This document shows, in pieces, positions 35,393-47,090 of a DNA stretch of 64,000 bases. The notes beneath the pieces are model-generated. The model was not told the origin of the DNA, did no database searches, and saw only the letters and a list, made by a program, of their open reading frames with translations. The DNA is taken from contig OZ234494.1 of the NCBI GenBank assembly GCA_965153455.1, forward strand, positions 22,010,001-22,074,000. Reading direction: 5' to 3'. Made by a program: the position numbers and the translations under genes. The DNA comes from Sphagnum compactum (Eukaryota; Bryophyta; Sphagnopsida; Sphagnales). Positions within the stretch are counted from its first letter, which is position 1. Each line of letters opens with the position of its first letter.

Positions 35393-36009
35393 ATCCGTAA
35401 GCACAAACATCATTACCAAGCTTCAAGTTCTCCTCTTCTTCTTCTTCTTCTTCTTGTTGTTGGGAACACAAATCTCAACCAAAACTTGTGCAAATTGTTG
35501 CAAAATCTTCTTGGCACTGTGTACAATTGGTTATGCTAGAGTCTGGGAGCTATCCGGCTGAACAAAACTTGTGTAAATTATTATTTTTGTTGCGAGTTTT
35601 GTGCGGTGCTGCAATCCAGCAATGTTCAATGTGGTGCTTTTTTTTGCTTTTTTTTTGCTTTGTACATTTGTGGATCTGGTTTGTTTCTTGAGTTTCTAGG
35701 TTTGTAAAATGTTGCCAAATCTTGTAATTGTGAATTAATTTTATGGGTGATTGTTGGAACTTGTTTTGAAGTTGTTCCTTTGTTTTTGGGTTTGGAAAGC
35801 ACTTGAGCATGACAAGTAGCTAGATGTTGTTGCAATTTTGTTTGTTGTTCCCATTTCAAACCAAGACTTGACATCTTTCTATAAAAATCCTACCTCCCTC
35901 CTCCTCAGAAAATAAAAGCCAGAACACAACTTCAACAACCGACCTTTTTTTCTTAACCATTTTTTATTAGGGTAGAACTGCACGTCACCCAACATGCACC
36001 TGTAATCAA
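35393..36009. other. 3' flank of the F-box gene
   Basis: Contains a CTT run (about 35,433-35,455) and T-rich sequence, and probably includes the 3' untranslated region. The overlapping open frames here have no family resemblance. Confidence 0.4.
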
Positions 36010-36580
36010 ACACTTATCCAATCTTTTCCTCATTCCTTAACCAAAATTGGGCGATTTTTGTGTCTTTCGATGTGCAAACTGGAGGGTTACAAATGTTCTT
36101 TGAGCCTTAGAAGTAATGGAGCAACTCAGAGAACACAAGAACACTATCCAATCGTTTCCTCATTCTTTAACCAAAATTGGGCGATTTTTGTGTCTTTCGA
36201 TGTGCAAACTGGAGGGTTACAAATGTTCTTTGAAGCCTTGGAAGTAAAAGAGCTTTACAAATCTTCTTTATACTCGAGAGGCAAAGATGTAACAATCGTG
36301 ATTTTTAGTGACAAATCTTAACTAAATCTTAATCTGTTATAATTCACCCATCATCGAACAATGAATCACCTTGCACCAAACATCTCGTATTTTCTTCTCA
36401 TTCTTTTATCGAATTGAACAATTTTTGCAACTTTCATAGCACTAAGTGAAGGGCTACAAATGTTCTTTGGGCTTCAAAAGCATAGGAATGTGCGAGGATT
36501 TGAATTTTTGCAATCTTGAAAGCACAGGTGAAAGGTTACAAATGTTCTTTGAACTTCATAAGCATAGGAATGTGTGAGGA
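36010..36580. repeat. Tandem repeat, 130-bp unit with decayed extra copies
   Basis: CCAAAATTGGGCGATTTTTG followed by TGTCTTTCGATGTGCAAACT occurs at 36,041 and again at 36,171, a 130-bp period with nearly identical sequence. The word GGTTACAAATGTTCTTTG recurs near 36,089, 36,219, 36,450 and 36,535, showing two further diverged copies. Confidence 0.8.
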
Positions 36581-37959
36581 TTCAACCACCTTTGACTTTT
36601 GAAGTGTTCAATAAGTAACCTACCTACCCTATTGTGGATCTCTTTTTAAGCCAATATGTGTACACAATGATTTAGGATTAGGGCAAATAGATTGGTGAAT
36701 GAACACATAAGCTCTCACAAGGCATGCAATCACTTTCTTCGCACTTTTAACCCTAAAACTTCAAAGGTCTACATAGCCCTTCACCTAGTGTCCCTCAATA
36801 TTTGGTTACATACCTCCATTCCAAACCCTCCATTTTGGTTCAAAATGAGGAAGGTAAAATTTCCAAAAGTCAAAAAAAATAGCCCAATATCTTTTGAACA
36901 TATAACATTTTTCATAAAAAATAACTAGGCATATACCAAATTTCATACACAAACAATATTCCTCCTATTATCAAAAGATGTGAACTTTGAACCAAACAAT
37001 TTATTTTTTTTTAAATTTAAATTTTTGGAAAAATTAATTTTGACAAATCACGTGGTCATAAATGGTGAAAGTGGTCAAAAGCTATTGATTGTGAGGCGAA
37101 ATTCGTCGTTATCAAACATAAAAATGACCATTCTAAATACAAAGTTTGAAAAGCCCAACCACAAGTTTTTACCAACTAGTTGTTCAATTTTAAGACATCG
37201 TTGAATGGTTATCAATTGGACATTGTTTGTTAATGAATCATTAGCACATTATTTAAGTGTTCAATCATTCACCAGGGTTTGGTGGTGATGAGTGTTTTTA
37301 CCTTGGAAGAAATGTATTGTGATACCTTTGACAACTTTGACATTTGTTTATCTTGAAAATAAAAATCTTCAATAATAGGCTTGTGTGTAAGGATGGAAAA
37401 AAAAAACGTATATTGTCAATTTGATTCTTAGAATTTGAGCTTTGAATTGTCTCAAGTTAACTTCAATAAATTGGCACTTGAATTGCTGCAACAACATCTA
37501 GGCTTGTCCCTCTTGCAAAGTAAAAGACTAGTCGAAATGGGACTGTTCAAATAGGTGCCTTGAATTCTTTTCAAGAGTCGCCTTGATGAACTAGATTTAC
37601 ATGTTGCATGCAAAGCTCCAAAGAACTTTTAACAAGAATTTGAAGTTTTGACACATCATTCTCCAATTATATTCAAGTGTTCCTTGTACTAATAGACAAG
37701 GTTTTGGCACATAACTTGTTTGTTTTGTTCTCACAAATCCTCATTTCTTGCCTGAGCTCAATTGTTCCATTATCTAAGTTTCAAATGGTTTTGACAAAGC
37801 ATTCCACAAGAATGGTATAATGCATTCCGTAGCATGTTGAATTGGCCATTCATATTAAATCGACAAGCCTTGTTGAACTTGTAACATGTGTCCAATCTAT
37901 CATAAGAGAGCTAACAGCTAGTTGTTAATATCAAGGAGCAAGGAGCGAACAGTGAACAA
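36581..37959. other. Intergenic, no gene recognised
   Basis: AT-rich sequence with open frames of 74-78 codons that have no family resemblance. Confidence 0.35.
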
Positions 37960-38430
37960 AGCTTTTTCCTAGCTCACTCATTGCTTCACCTTGCTTAACT
38001 CAGCCACAAGCTCACAAGATCCAGGATCCAAAATGAGCAAGCATTGTTTGTCCTCCTTTGCCCATAGCTTCATCTTGCTTAGCGTGGCCACAACCTCACT
38101 AGATCAAAAATCATCCTAGCTTGCATGTAGGTTTATTTTGCTTTGCTCAGCTCAACCACAATCTTGAGCCATCTTGAGATCTGGAATCAGCCCAATCAAC
38201 CTTGCAAACTCGCTCATGACTTCACCTTGCTTTGCTTGGCCACATGCTTGCTAGAAGCCTGAATCAGCCAAACCCATCCCACTTGCGCACGATGAGACAC
38301 TTCACCTTGCTTTGCTCGACCGCAGGCTCGATAGAAGCTAGAAACAGTCAAACCCTGATCACCCATGCCTGCTTAGCACGGCCACAGGCTCACTAGAAAC
38401 CCGACTACTCACTCACTCACTCACTCACTC
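37960..38430. repeat. Degenerate tandem repeat, about 85-100 bp unit, ending in an ACTC microsatellite
   Basis: Five or six units share CTTCACCTTGCTT(T/A)GCTC, then (G/A)GCCACAGGCTC and CTAGAAGC...AATCAGCCAAACCC. CACTC repeats follow at about 38,407-38,430. The composition is richer in GC than the flanks. No frame is maintained across units. Confidence 0.65.
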
Positions 38431-39317
38431 GGGGCTTCACTTACCTGAGCTTGATGAGAGGTTTACTAGGAGTGGGGAATTGGCCAAACCCTACCCACTC
38501 TTTGGTACATAAGGCAGCTTTCTCTTGATGCAATGTGTAATGATACTTTACTAAAGACAGCCCATGATAATGGTGATGGCACAACAACCCAAAAGCCAAC
38601 TTCAGTGCACAAGAAATGGAAGAAAACAAAAGGTGAAACCAGGAAAACACACAAAGGTACCAATAGTGCATGCAAGAAGAAAAACAGTTTCTTTTCTTGC
38701 ATGGCACATGCCATTTTAGCTACACACAAGTGACAAGTTACAACCCAATTCTTTGGCAAACAAATTAAGGTACAGTATTCAATTAATGTGAAAGTCTCTA
38801 ATAACCCTAGATGCTCAGATTTTCCCATAATTGTTTCATAGTAAACAAAACTGGAGCTCCTAAATGCACTGACAACAGTCCTTTTGTTCACTAATTTGGT
38901 GCCTCCTTACTTACATGTCTCATGTAGGTGTTATGTATTATGTATGGAGGTAGGTGTTTTTCTTTTGGAACAACAACACATTTCCAAAATGGAAAGGATG
39001 AATGGAAAATGCATTATCTTTTTTTTTCCTTGCATCCATTCTGTCCCCTTGGATGAATGGGAATGAAGTTTTTTTTTTTTCCTTGCATTCATCTTTTCCA
39101 ATTTTGGACATCATCTTTTTCCTTTCCTTTGGGCTCAGTGAGTATAAACTCCCACCAAGTTGCTCACATGTGAGAAAATAAATGTAAAGGGCCTGTTCTG
39201 CCAGTTCAGTCATTTCCAGCCTACCCATGGTGAGTGAGTTTATGACCTATGTATGCTAGTTTGTGACCCACCTATCCTATTTTGTGACCTCCTATGGTCC
39301 TTAAATTATATCCCTAA
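38431..39317. other. Intergenic, no gene recognised
   Basis: Contains overlapping open frames up to 141 codons on the minus strand (38,466-38,891) without family resemblance. A small direct repeat, TTTTTTTTCCTTGCATxCAT, lies near 39,020 and 39,070. Confidence 0.35.
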
Positions 39318-39632
39318 AAGCATCTCCAGCAGTGCTCAGTATGTGACCCCAAAACTATTTCTTACATCATACTTTTTTTCCAACCTCACCCATCAAATTA
39401 AAACGAGGACTGCAAATAGGTGGGAGACTACTAATAGCAAACAACCAGGACCAATCATTGTGCTCAACCAACCAATCACTAACAGGGAGACACCAGTGAG
39501 ATCATATTTATTACACTATTCTCTGGCAGATGTTAGGCTTTGTTGTGCCTCAGCAAAATTGTGTGCAAAAATGCTGGGCCAAAATCATTTTGCAAGCTAA
39601 ATTGGCAAGTTTTGACTTTTCTTCATCCAATG
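39318..39632 (+). mobile_element. PIF/Harbinger-like MITE, copy 1 (right end lost)
   Basis: Begins AAGCATCTCCAGCAGTGCTC, continuing AGTATGTGACC, preceded by TAA. Internal sequence matches the inverted element at 40,375-40,747: CTAATAGCAAAC, GGACCAATCATT, ATTTATTACAC and GCTAAATTGGCA occur in the same order and at similar offsets. No right terminal repeat is seen, so this copy is truncated or strongly diverged after about 39,632. Confidence 0.65.
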
Positions 39633-40374
39633 CTTGTGGTTATGATGGATTTTCTTGTATTCTTTTTTGGCGTTTTATTTTTATTCATTACATTAGCTAT
39701 GCTGAAAAAAAAACTCTTACCACATGCTCTTCAAATCTCTTTAGATTTTACTACCATTTTCTATTATAAAAGTATTTCGAATATACAATTTTATTGATTA
39801 ATTTGATTATATTTTCTTAATTCTTTTGATAGGACGTTTGAAATTTCATGTGTTCATGTTTGGAATGCCAAATGCCTAATCGTCTTTCTTCACTTTGAAA
39901 TGTGCCATATTTGTGTAAATATGTTTTTATCCTATGGTTACTCAGTTATTCCCAAATGATATGTATAAGATAAATGATGAAATATGAAAAAATCTACCCT
40001 TAGCCTACAAGAAGGGTAAATGTTCATCATTTGCTTTTACCCTTACCTGATTGATAATTTTGTAAAGCCTTTATACCCTTACCCAATTTGGATTTTTTTT
40101 TAAAACATACATACCGAAAAACCTTGCTGATATATAATCTGAAATTTTGTATCACCTTTATTTGGCTGATATATTAAAATGGATATACCCGCCCAAAACT
40201 CTTGGAAACCCTCATAGGGTTGATCACATTTTGTGTTTGCCACCAATCATAGAACCAGTTTTGATCCATATTAATTGTTGTTTTAGAAAATTAAAAGAAC
40301 CTGGTCAAAGGACCTACCCTAAACCACTCATTTTGTGAAATTTCACAAGGGGAAAAAATCCATTGGTGTGCTTA
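39633..40374. other. AT-rich spacer between the two MITE copies
   Basis: Nothing coding is recognised. Confidence 0.35.
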
Positions 40375-40747
40375 AAACATCTCCACCGGTGCTCAGTATG
40401 TGACTCCAAGCACTAAAATGTTTTATGAAAAAATCAAAATGTGCCGATTTAGCTCACGAAATTGGTTTTTCTGCACCGAATTCTTGCAGCTTGCCATGGC
40501 TGGTAAATGGCGCAACACAGTTGTGCACCTCCAAAACACCGTGTAGTAAATTGTACCTGACTGCAACTCAGTATTTCTGATTGGTCAATCATAATGATTG
40601 GTCCAAGTGGTTTGCTATTAGAAGTTTCCACGTATATACAGTTCTAGTTACAGTTTTATTCGTGGGGTTGCCAAAAAACAAACAGCTAAACTTAGACATT
40701 TAATTTTATTATCCAGAGTGACATACTGAGCACCGATGGAGATGCTC
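40375..40747 (-). mobile_element. PIF/Harbinger-like MITE, copy 2 (complete)
   Basis: A 373-bp element with terminal inverted repeats of about 30 bp. The left end is AAACATCTCCACCGGTGCTC continuing AGTATGTGACTC. The right end, read inward on the minus strand, is GAGCATCTCCATCGGTGCTC continuing AGTATGTCACTC. It is flanked on both sides by TTA (40,372-40,374 and 40,748-40,750), a 3-bp target duplication of the type made by PIF/Harbinger (Tourist-like) elements. It has no coding capacity. Orientation is opposite to copy 1. Confidence 0.82.
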
Positions 40748-40750
40748 TTA

Positions 40751-43700
40751 TATGTTGGGTTTAAGGCAACATCTTAAAGAGGGAAAGTTGATTATGGAAA
40801 AAGTAACGAGTGGTCTCAGCTGATTTCCAACTATAACCCAAGTCTTTTACATCCATAACGTACTCAACAAGTGGATGCAGATCACTTTTAACATACACGT
40901 GGAATGATGTTCAAGTTGCTTCATATGCAAGAGGCATGGATGTCCAATTGAGAAGAAACATGTTAGTTAATCAACTTGTAAAACCGGTTATAGATTAGGT
41001 AGCTAGCTTTAGGCTATTGGTTACTAAAAATAGTTGAGGTGCAAGATGTTGACTTCTTGGTTGTTGGTAGCAAATTGAGTTGATGATTATTTATGTTAGG
41101 ATAAAGTATCTATAGATACATCCCATGCTCAACACATGAGTTTTAATTTTTATGGTCAATGGGCTCCCAATGAACATTAATGTACATGCATGGAAATTTT
41201 TCAGTTATTATTTGTAAATAATAACATGGGATTCTTCATCAAACCTTAATTAACCTTTCAAGAGTTGACTTTTCTTGCATTGGTCAATTTTATTTACCAA
41301 AAGAAATTGTAATGTAATCCTCAATTGTAATCCATAAGATGATTTACCCAAATTTGGCTACAAAATATGAAAACAAAAACATTTAAGCAACCAATTATAT
41401 TATTGGAAATCTGGTGTAAATTTGGCAATTTTGAAATTTGGTGATCAAGATACTTCAAAAAAAGGATTTTTTTAGGGAAAAAATTATCCCCAAAAAAACG
41501 CCCAACCACTAGGTAACATCCATCCATATGATGATGAGGAATAGCAAGCAATTATATGCATGTGTGTGTGTGTGAACATACCATACCAATTTGATATCAA
41601 TTAACACCAATACCTAGCATATTATACCCTTGTTTGGCCTATCAATGATGAGTGCTCAAACATTTGGTGCCTAATATCAATAACATCACCATTTTGCGAG
41701 TATTTTTTTTCATTTTAAAGTTTTAACACTGAACTTTAAAGTTGATGATAATGCACAAAACAAAATGTAGGTGTGGCACCTTTAATGAGCAAAGTGGACA
41801 CTAGCTTTTGGTGTGGGTTGTTGTGGTCTAAATTAGTGTTGGGTGTGCACTATGTTTCATGTAATGAAAATTAATATTAGTCTTAATATCAAAAGACCAA
41901 GCGTATTGGTATAACCACTATGATTTCGTTGTAATATCCTTATCATACCTTTATTACCCCATATGGTGGTCCAATGATACCATGTTGACGATTTGTACAT
42001 GATTTATGAATATATAAAATAATACCAATATGGTTTTTTTCACAAAACATGTTATTTAATATCAATAGAAAATTTAAAGTTTCATACCATAATATAAGGG
42101 TAACTTCAACACATGTTTGTCCAATAATTAATTAATTTTGAAATTTTCATGTCAGAAAATATATATATTGATGAATAAACTTATTTAAAAAAATTCCTTC
42201 ACAAAACTTTGTGTTATTTGAAAACAATATTGGGATGCCAATCCTACTATTATGCACCATCCTTCATGCAATATTGCACTTGCCAATGTCCCCCCATTCT
42301 CCAAATTTTCACATTTTATTTCCATTTCCAATTTCTTCTTTGTTTTCACATTCCCAATTTTGCTGAATTTTAACAAAACAAGACATATCTCATGAAAATG
42401 CACAAACCCTCTTGATTGCACACTTGCTTATCCATTTTCCTTTTGTCCCCAAAATCCTTCCTTTTGTTTGCACTTGAACAAAGTTGTGGTATAAAAAGAA
42501 ACAAAGGTGTTGGGAGGAGAAGCTTTGAACTTTAAAAAACAACAAATCAAAAGTAAAAGTTTTGTGGCTATTGCACAACCTAAATCATTCCATGACAAAA
42601 AGAATGAGATCACGGCAATGGGGAAAAAAAAATGAAAGCAACATGGAAACCTAGCCTAAGAAGGGTACGGTTAGGTAGGTTAAAATAGGTAAGTAGGTAG
42701 TTAAATAGGCTAGTAGGTGGATAGAGGTAGCTAGGCTAGGTATGCCCTCCATGGTTCCATTTGAAATGATATAATCATGAAAGACATAGTCACAAATGCC
42801 ATTTGCAATTATGACTATGGAAAAGATTAGTGGTGAAAACAATGTGTTTGCCTTGACTACATGTAATCATGTAATCATACATGGCATAAACAATTGCAAA
42901 TGTTTGTTATGTAATCATAAAAGCCATGTTTTAGTGTAGTGTTTATTACATTTGGGTTTTGTTATCTATGTCAATTAAAACTTTTTTTGTGCCCATTTTA
43001 TTTTTCTTATGCATTGTTGTTACAAGGTTAATAATTATTGTGTTTTTGTGATCATCTCATGTGTGCAAGCTTTCTCTTTCTAAATGGCCATGTTGAAGAA
43101 TTCAAATTGGGAGCTTAAAATTGTAGTGTTTGTTGGAACCATTTTGAGAAACATGGGGTGGTTTTGGTTAATGGTTTTGCATTCAACATTGGTGGAGGAA
43201 ATGCATGAACACTATGAAAAATAAGGGGATTTTGCAACTGGCATTGCAACTCAGTTTTTGAGTTGTAATGAGCACTTGCAACTCATTGTATGTCTATGTT
43301 GTGAGTGTTATTGGAGAAGTTGCATGAGTTGTTAGAATTGCAACTCACTATATATAAGATGCAATTCAATTGCAACTTTGTCAAAACAATTCATTTTGAA
43401 CTATTATGCAACTCCACTACAATTATAGCCATAATTTCATGCTGAAATTATTAATTTCATCCATCCATTACAATTTGACAAGTGGTAGTATGAAATTTTT
43501 TGGATTTAAAAATTATTTTCTTTTTGAAGTATTTATTTCCATCGTCAATTATGATTGTTAATGATGGTTTGAGATTAAAACATGTGGCATAAATTTAAAA
43601 ATTACCACATGGCATTTTAATTGATTTTTAAAAAAAAATTTACTAGGCATATTCATAATCAAGGTACCCAAAAGGATGGTCTAATGAAAAAATGAGTACA

Positions 43701-46489
43701 AAGGACTATTTGGATTTTATTACATTTAACATTTCATGATTATAGGGGATTAGTATGTGATTATAACTAGAATGATGTCAAGTTAAAAAATCTTTGAATA
43801 GATTGAATACATTATAGATGTTTTTTTTAGTCTTGTTAAGTAATTTGAGTCCTTGTCTGAATTGCAATTTTCATCTTAAAGGAATCAAAAGGAATGTATT
43901 AAACAATGCAATTAACTTCAATTTTCTTTCATGGACAAGTAATGCATACATCTATGTTTGACAATGTTCATATAATGCATTTAATTAAATAGTATATGAT
44001 ATAAGAAATTTGAAAACTCCATAATCCATTTGGAAGATAACAAAAACAAAGTCCTTGAATCATGTGGTTAAAAAGTGGTACCCTGATTGTGAATATGCCC
44101 TACTTTAATAGTTAGGTAGGTTGGTACATAACCATAGGTAGGTAGGTTGGTAGGTCTAGGACTTACATACCTGCACTACATACCTACTTACCTACCTACC
44201 TACATATGTAAGTAGAAAAATAGAACCTACTTATTTATGTAGGTAGGCAAGTAGGTAGGAAAGTATAAGACTAGGTGAATTAAGTATAATATGTAATTTT
44301 ATTTTATTTTTTAATGTTTTGCCTTTAAGGTTAAGTTTTTTTGAATTCATCTCAAAATGGCATGTGTATTTTAATGTGAAAACATAAGAAAAGACACATT
44401 CCTTACATAATTTGTGACACGAGATTCAAAGACAAAACATATAGGTTAAATTTTTTAATTGTTTTTTATTGCAAATTGAGTTGCAATTACAAAAATATCT
44501 TCTCACATGTTTTTTAATTTCCATAATGTAAGTCATATAATATTAATTTGATATTTATATGTGTGAACTAATTATTTGAAGTCATTAGTTTAATTCGTCT
44601 ATTTTGTTAATTAGTTATTTTAAATAATTAACTATCAAATGATTAATTATCTAAATTCATATAATTAGTGATTTATTATCTAAATTAAAAAAGGTTATTA
44701 GTTATTTGAATTAACTAAAAATTTAATTATTTGAATCAAATTGATTTATAATTCATATTATTAGTTAATTATTCGATTTAAGTTATTATTTCATAATAAT
44801 TAAATACATTAATAATAATTAAAAAGTTATTGATTAATAATTCATTAGTAAAAATTGAAACTTCAATATGAATTTGGGTATAATACATCAAGGTATAAAT
44901 AGGCATATCCATATGTACACTGAAATTGAATTTTGAACATAATATACACAATGTTTTTAATCTCACATTTATATTAATTATATGTTTTCAGATAATTAGT
45001 TTGTCAATGAATTTAAATATTAATGATCTAGTAATTATTAATGAAATAATAAATATTTTAATTAAATTTTTAAACTCAAAACTAAGTATCCCCAACTCAA
45101 ATTAGTATTTATCTTAATATTATTTGATCATTATTATTTTTATACATCCATATTATTTATTTTAACTGACATAATTAATTCATTAGTTAATTTGAAACTA
45201 ATTATAGGAATTACCCTTATTATCCATATTAATATTCAATTTACAATTAATAAGTTCACAATAATTAAGTGTATTAAATGTAATTAATGTTTAATAGTCA
45301 AATTATTGAAACAATAATTATTTATAAAATATTACATATGAATTTGATCTTTATTTAGTTATAAGTTATTATACAATAATCACAATAGTGCTGCATTGAT
45401 GGCCTTATTAGTTGTCTCAATGGGAATCATAGTTGAAAACCGATTGCAAATGTATCCCATAATGGGTAGTGAAAATGAGCATATGTGGCATGATCACATG
45501 TATGTACATTAATTACAACATAGTTGTTGCATTAGTGGCACATTTACAACAATTCTAAAATAATTATCACATGTAAATTACATTGCAACTCCTCAAAAAA
45601 TCAAACATGGTTGCCTATGGATGTATGTGTGGTGCATACAAATTGTCGTATGGAAGATCCACTTTCAACTCACTTGCAATTATAACACAACTAATTGATT
45701 TTCTAATGTGTCAATTTATTTATTAATTCCTTGTATTTCCAAGGGGATAATTGTGTAATAGTTATAATACCCAAGGGATAGTTGCACAATAGTTATATAC
45801 GAGTTGTTTTTTGAGCTCTAATTGTAAGGCAATGTGGTTTTGATAGACGTGATTTCTTACAATGGAATGAATATGGATGTAAACCAAAATAGTAAAAGCC
45901 TTGTGATGAAAAGATCCAAATGCCTATTAAAGTCATAAATGTAAAAAATTAGAGTTTGTAAACAATAAAATATGATGACATTATGCTTAAATATATTAAC
46001 TTCTCCTCCTATTTATCATATTGATTGCATTGCTATAGGGTTTGTTTTCAAAAACTTTCATGTTTTGTGAAAGGACATTTGTTGAAATTTTGAATTTTGA
46101 ATGAAAAAAATTCTAATGTTACATTTTATTACATTCTACAATAGTTTTTATGTTTAATATTATAACATGATTTGAGAACTAATCATTGTAAGGAATGCTT
46201 GAAACCTATGTATGCATGTCTCTTGTTACACCTTTAATGTAATGTATATTGTTTTATTTTCCATCAACTGATATTGGATATTACGATTTTTTTGTGTTGT
46301 AACTCTAACCTTGGGTTTATAACTAAGGCTAAGCCATTAAAAAAATGGGTTGGGATAATGTCCCAAAATTCAAGCACACTCCCACAAATGTGGGATAATA
46401 CAAAGAATCATGTCCCAACATTCTTAAATGGATTCCCAATTTTAAAAGTTAGAGTTTGTTGAGTGTTCCAAATATTTGGGAACAAAAAT
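40751..46489. other. AT-rich intergenic region with GTAG/CTAC tracts
   Basis: No gene is recognised over 5.7 kb. GTAG-type repeats occur at about 42,655-42,745. An alternating GTAG/CTAC/GTAG tract lies at 44,104-44,265. Positions 44,400-45,400 are extremely AT-rich with recurrent AATTATTxGAA and TTAATTATT words, like 5,080-5,350 and 62,090-62,260. Confidence 0.4.
44104..44265. repeat. GTAG / CTAC inverted microsatellite tract
   Basis: GGTAGGTAGGTTGGTAGGT (near 44,135) is followed within about 50 bp by ACTTACCTACCTACCTAC (near 44,185) and then again by GTAGGTAGGCAAGTAGGTAG (near 44,239). The first two halves can fold back on each other. Confidence 0.7.
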
Positions 46490-47090
46490 GTGGACAACAA
46501 ACCTCATCCAAAATGAGGTTTTTTCTATAACATTGGGAAGGTATTGAAAAATAAATATAAAAAGTGCTCTTTTTTGGAGATTTGAGTTCAAGTTATGGCC
46601 AAAAGAATGATAAAAAGTTAAACTAACCACTTAAACCTAGGAAATAAGCGACAAATGATGTATGATTAGAACATGTAGTATGGAGTTAGAAGGTTTTTTT
46701 CAAAGGCTATAACTTTTCCTTTGAAATCTCTTGAAATATAATTTTTATGAAAAAATCATAAACCCATGAAATTATAAAATCCATAAATTGGCAAAATTAG
46801 GAGTTTTGGGGATTCCAATTTTGAAGTTCCAAGATTTTTGGCCATTTCGATGGAATCCCTACTATCAATCATAAAATATGTTATAAGGAAGAGAATGGTG
46901 ACTCCTCCCAAGTAGGTTGTGGTGAGTCTTGTGAAAGTTTGTTTCATGTGGTTCATTCATGCACCATTTTGGTTCCAACTTAAATTAATTGCCTTTTTTT
47001 TGTTTTTTGTAAATTGATTTCACCTTGAACTCACATATGTGAAGTTGTCCTAATCCCATATCAAAGGTCTCATTCCTTTTTTTTCTTAGG
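46490..47090 (-). mobile_element. Dispersed repeat family, copy 3 (inverted)
   Basis: On the minus strand the sequence runs AAGGTGAAATCAA, then GGCAATTAATTTAAGTTGGA, ACCAAAATGGTGCATG, GGGATTCC, TTTCATGGGTTTATGATT, AAGTTATAGCC and TTTTGGCCATAACTTGA. This follows copy 1 (14,980-15,430) landmark by landmark. It is more AT-rich than copy 2 and shorter at its 3' end. Confidence 0.6.

Noticed and set aside
38466-38891. A 141-codon minus-strand frame
   Set aside because: No recognisable domain, no start context or splice evidence, and an overlapping plus-strand frame of similar quality.
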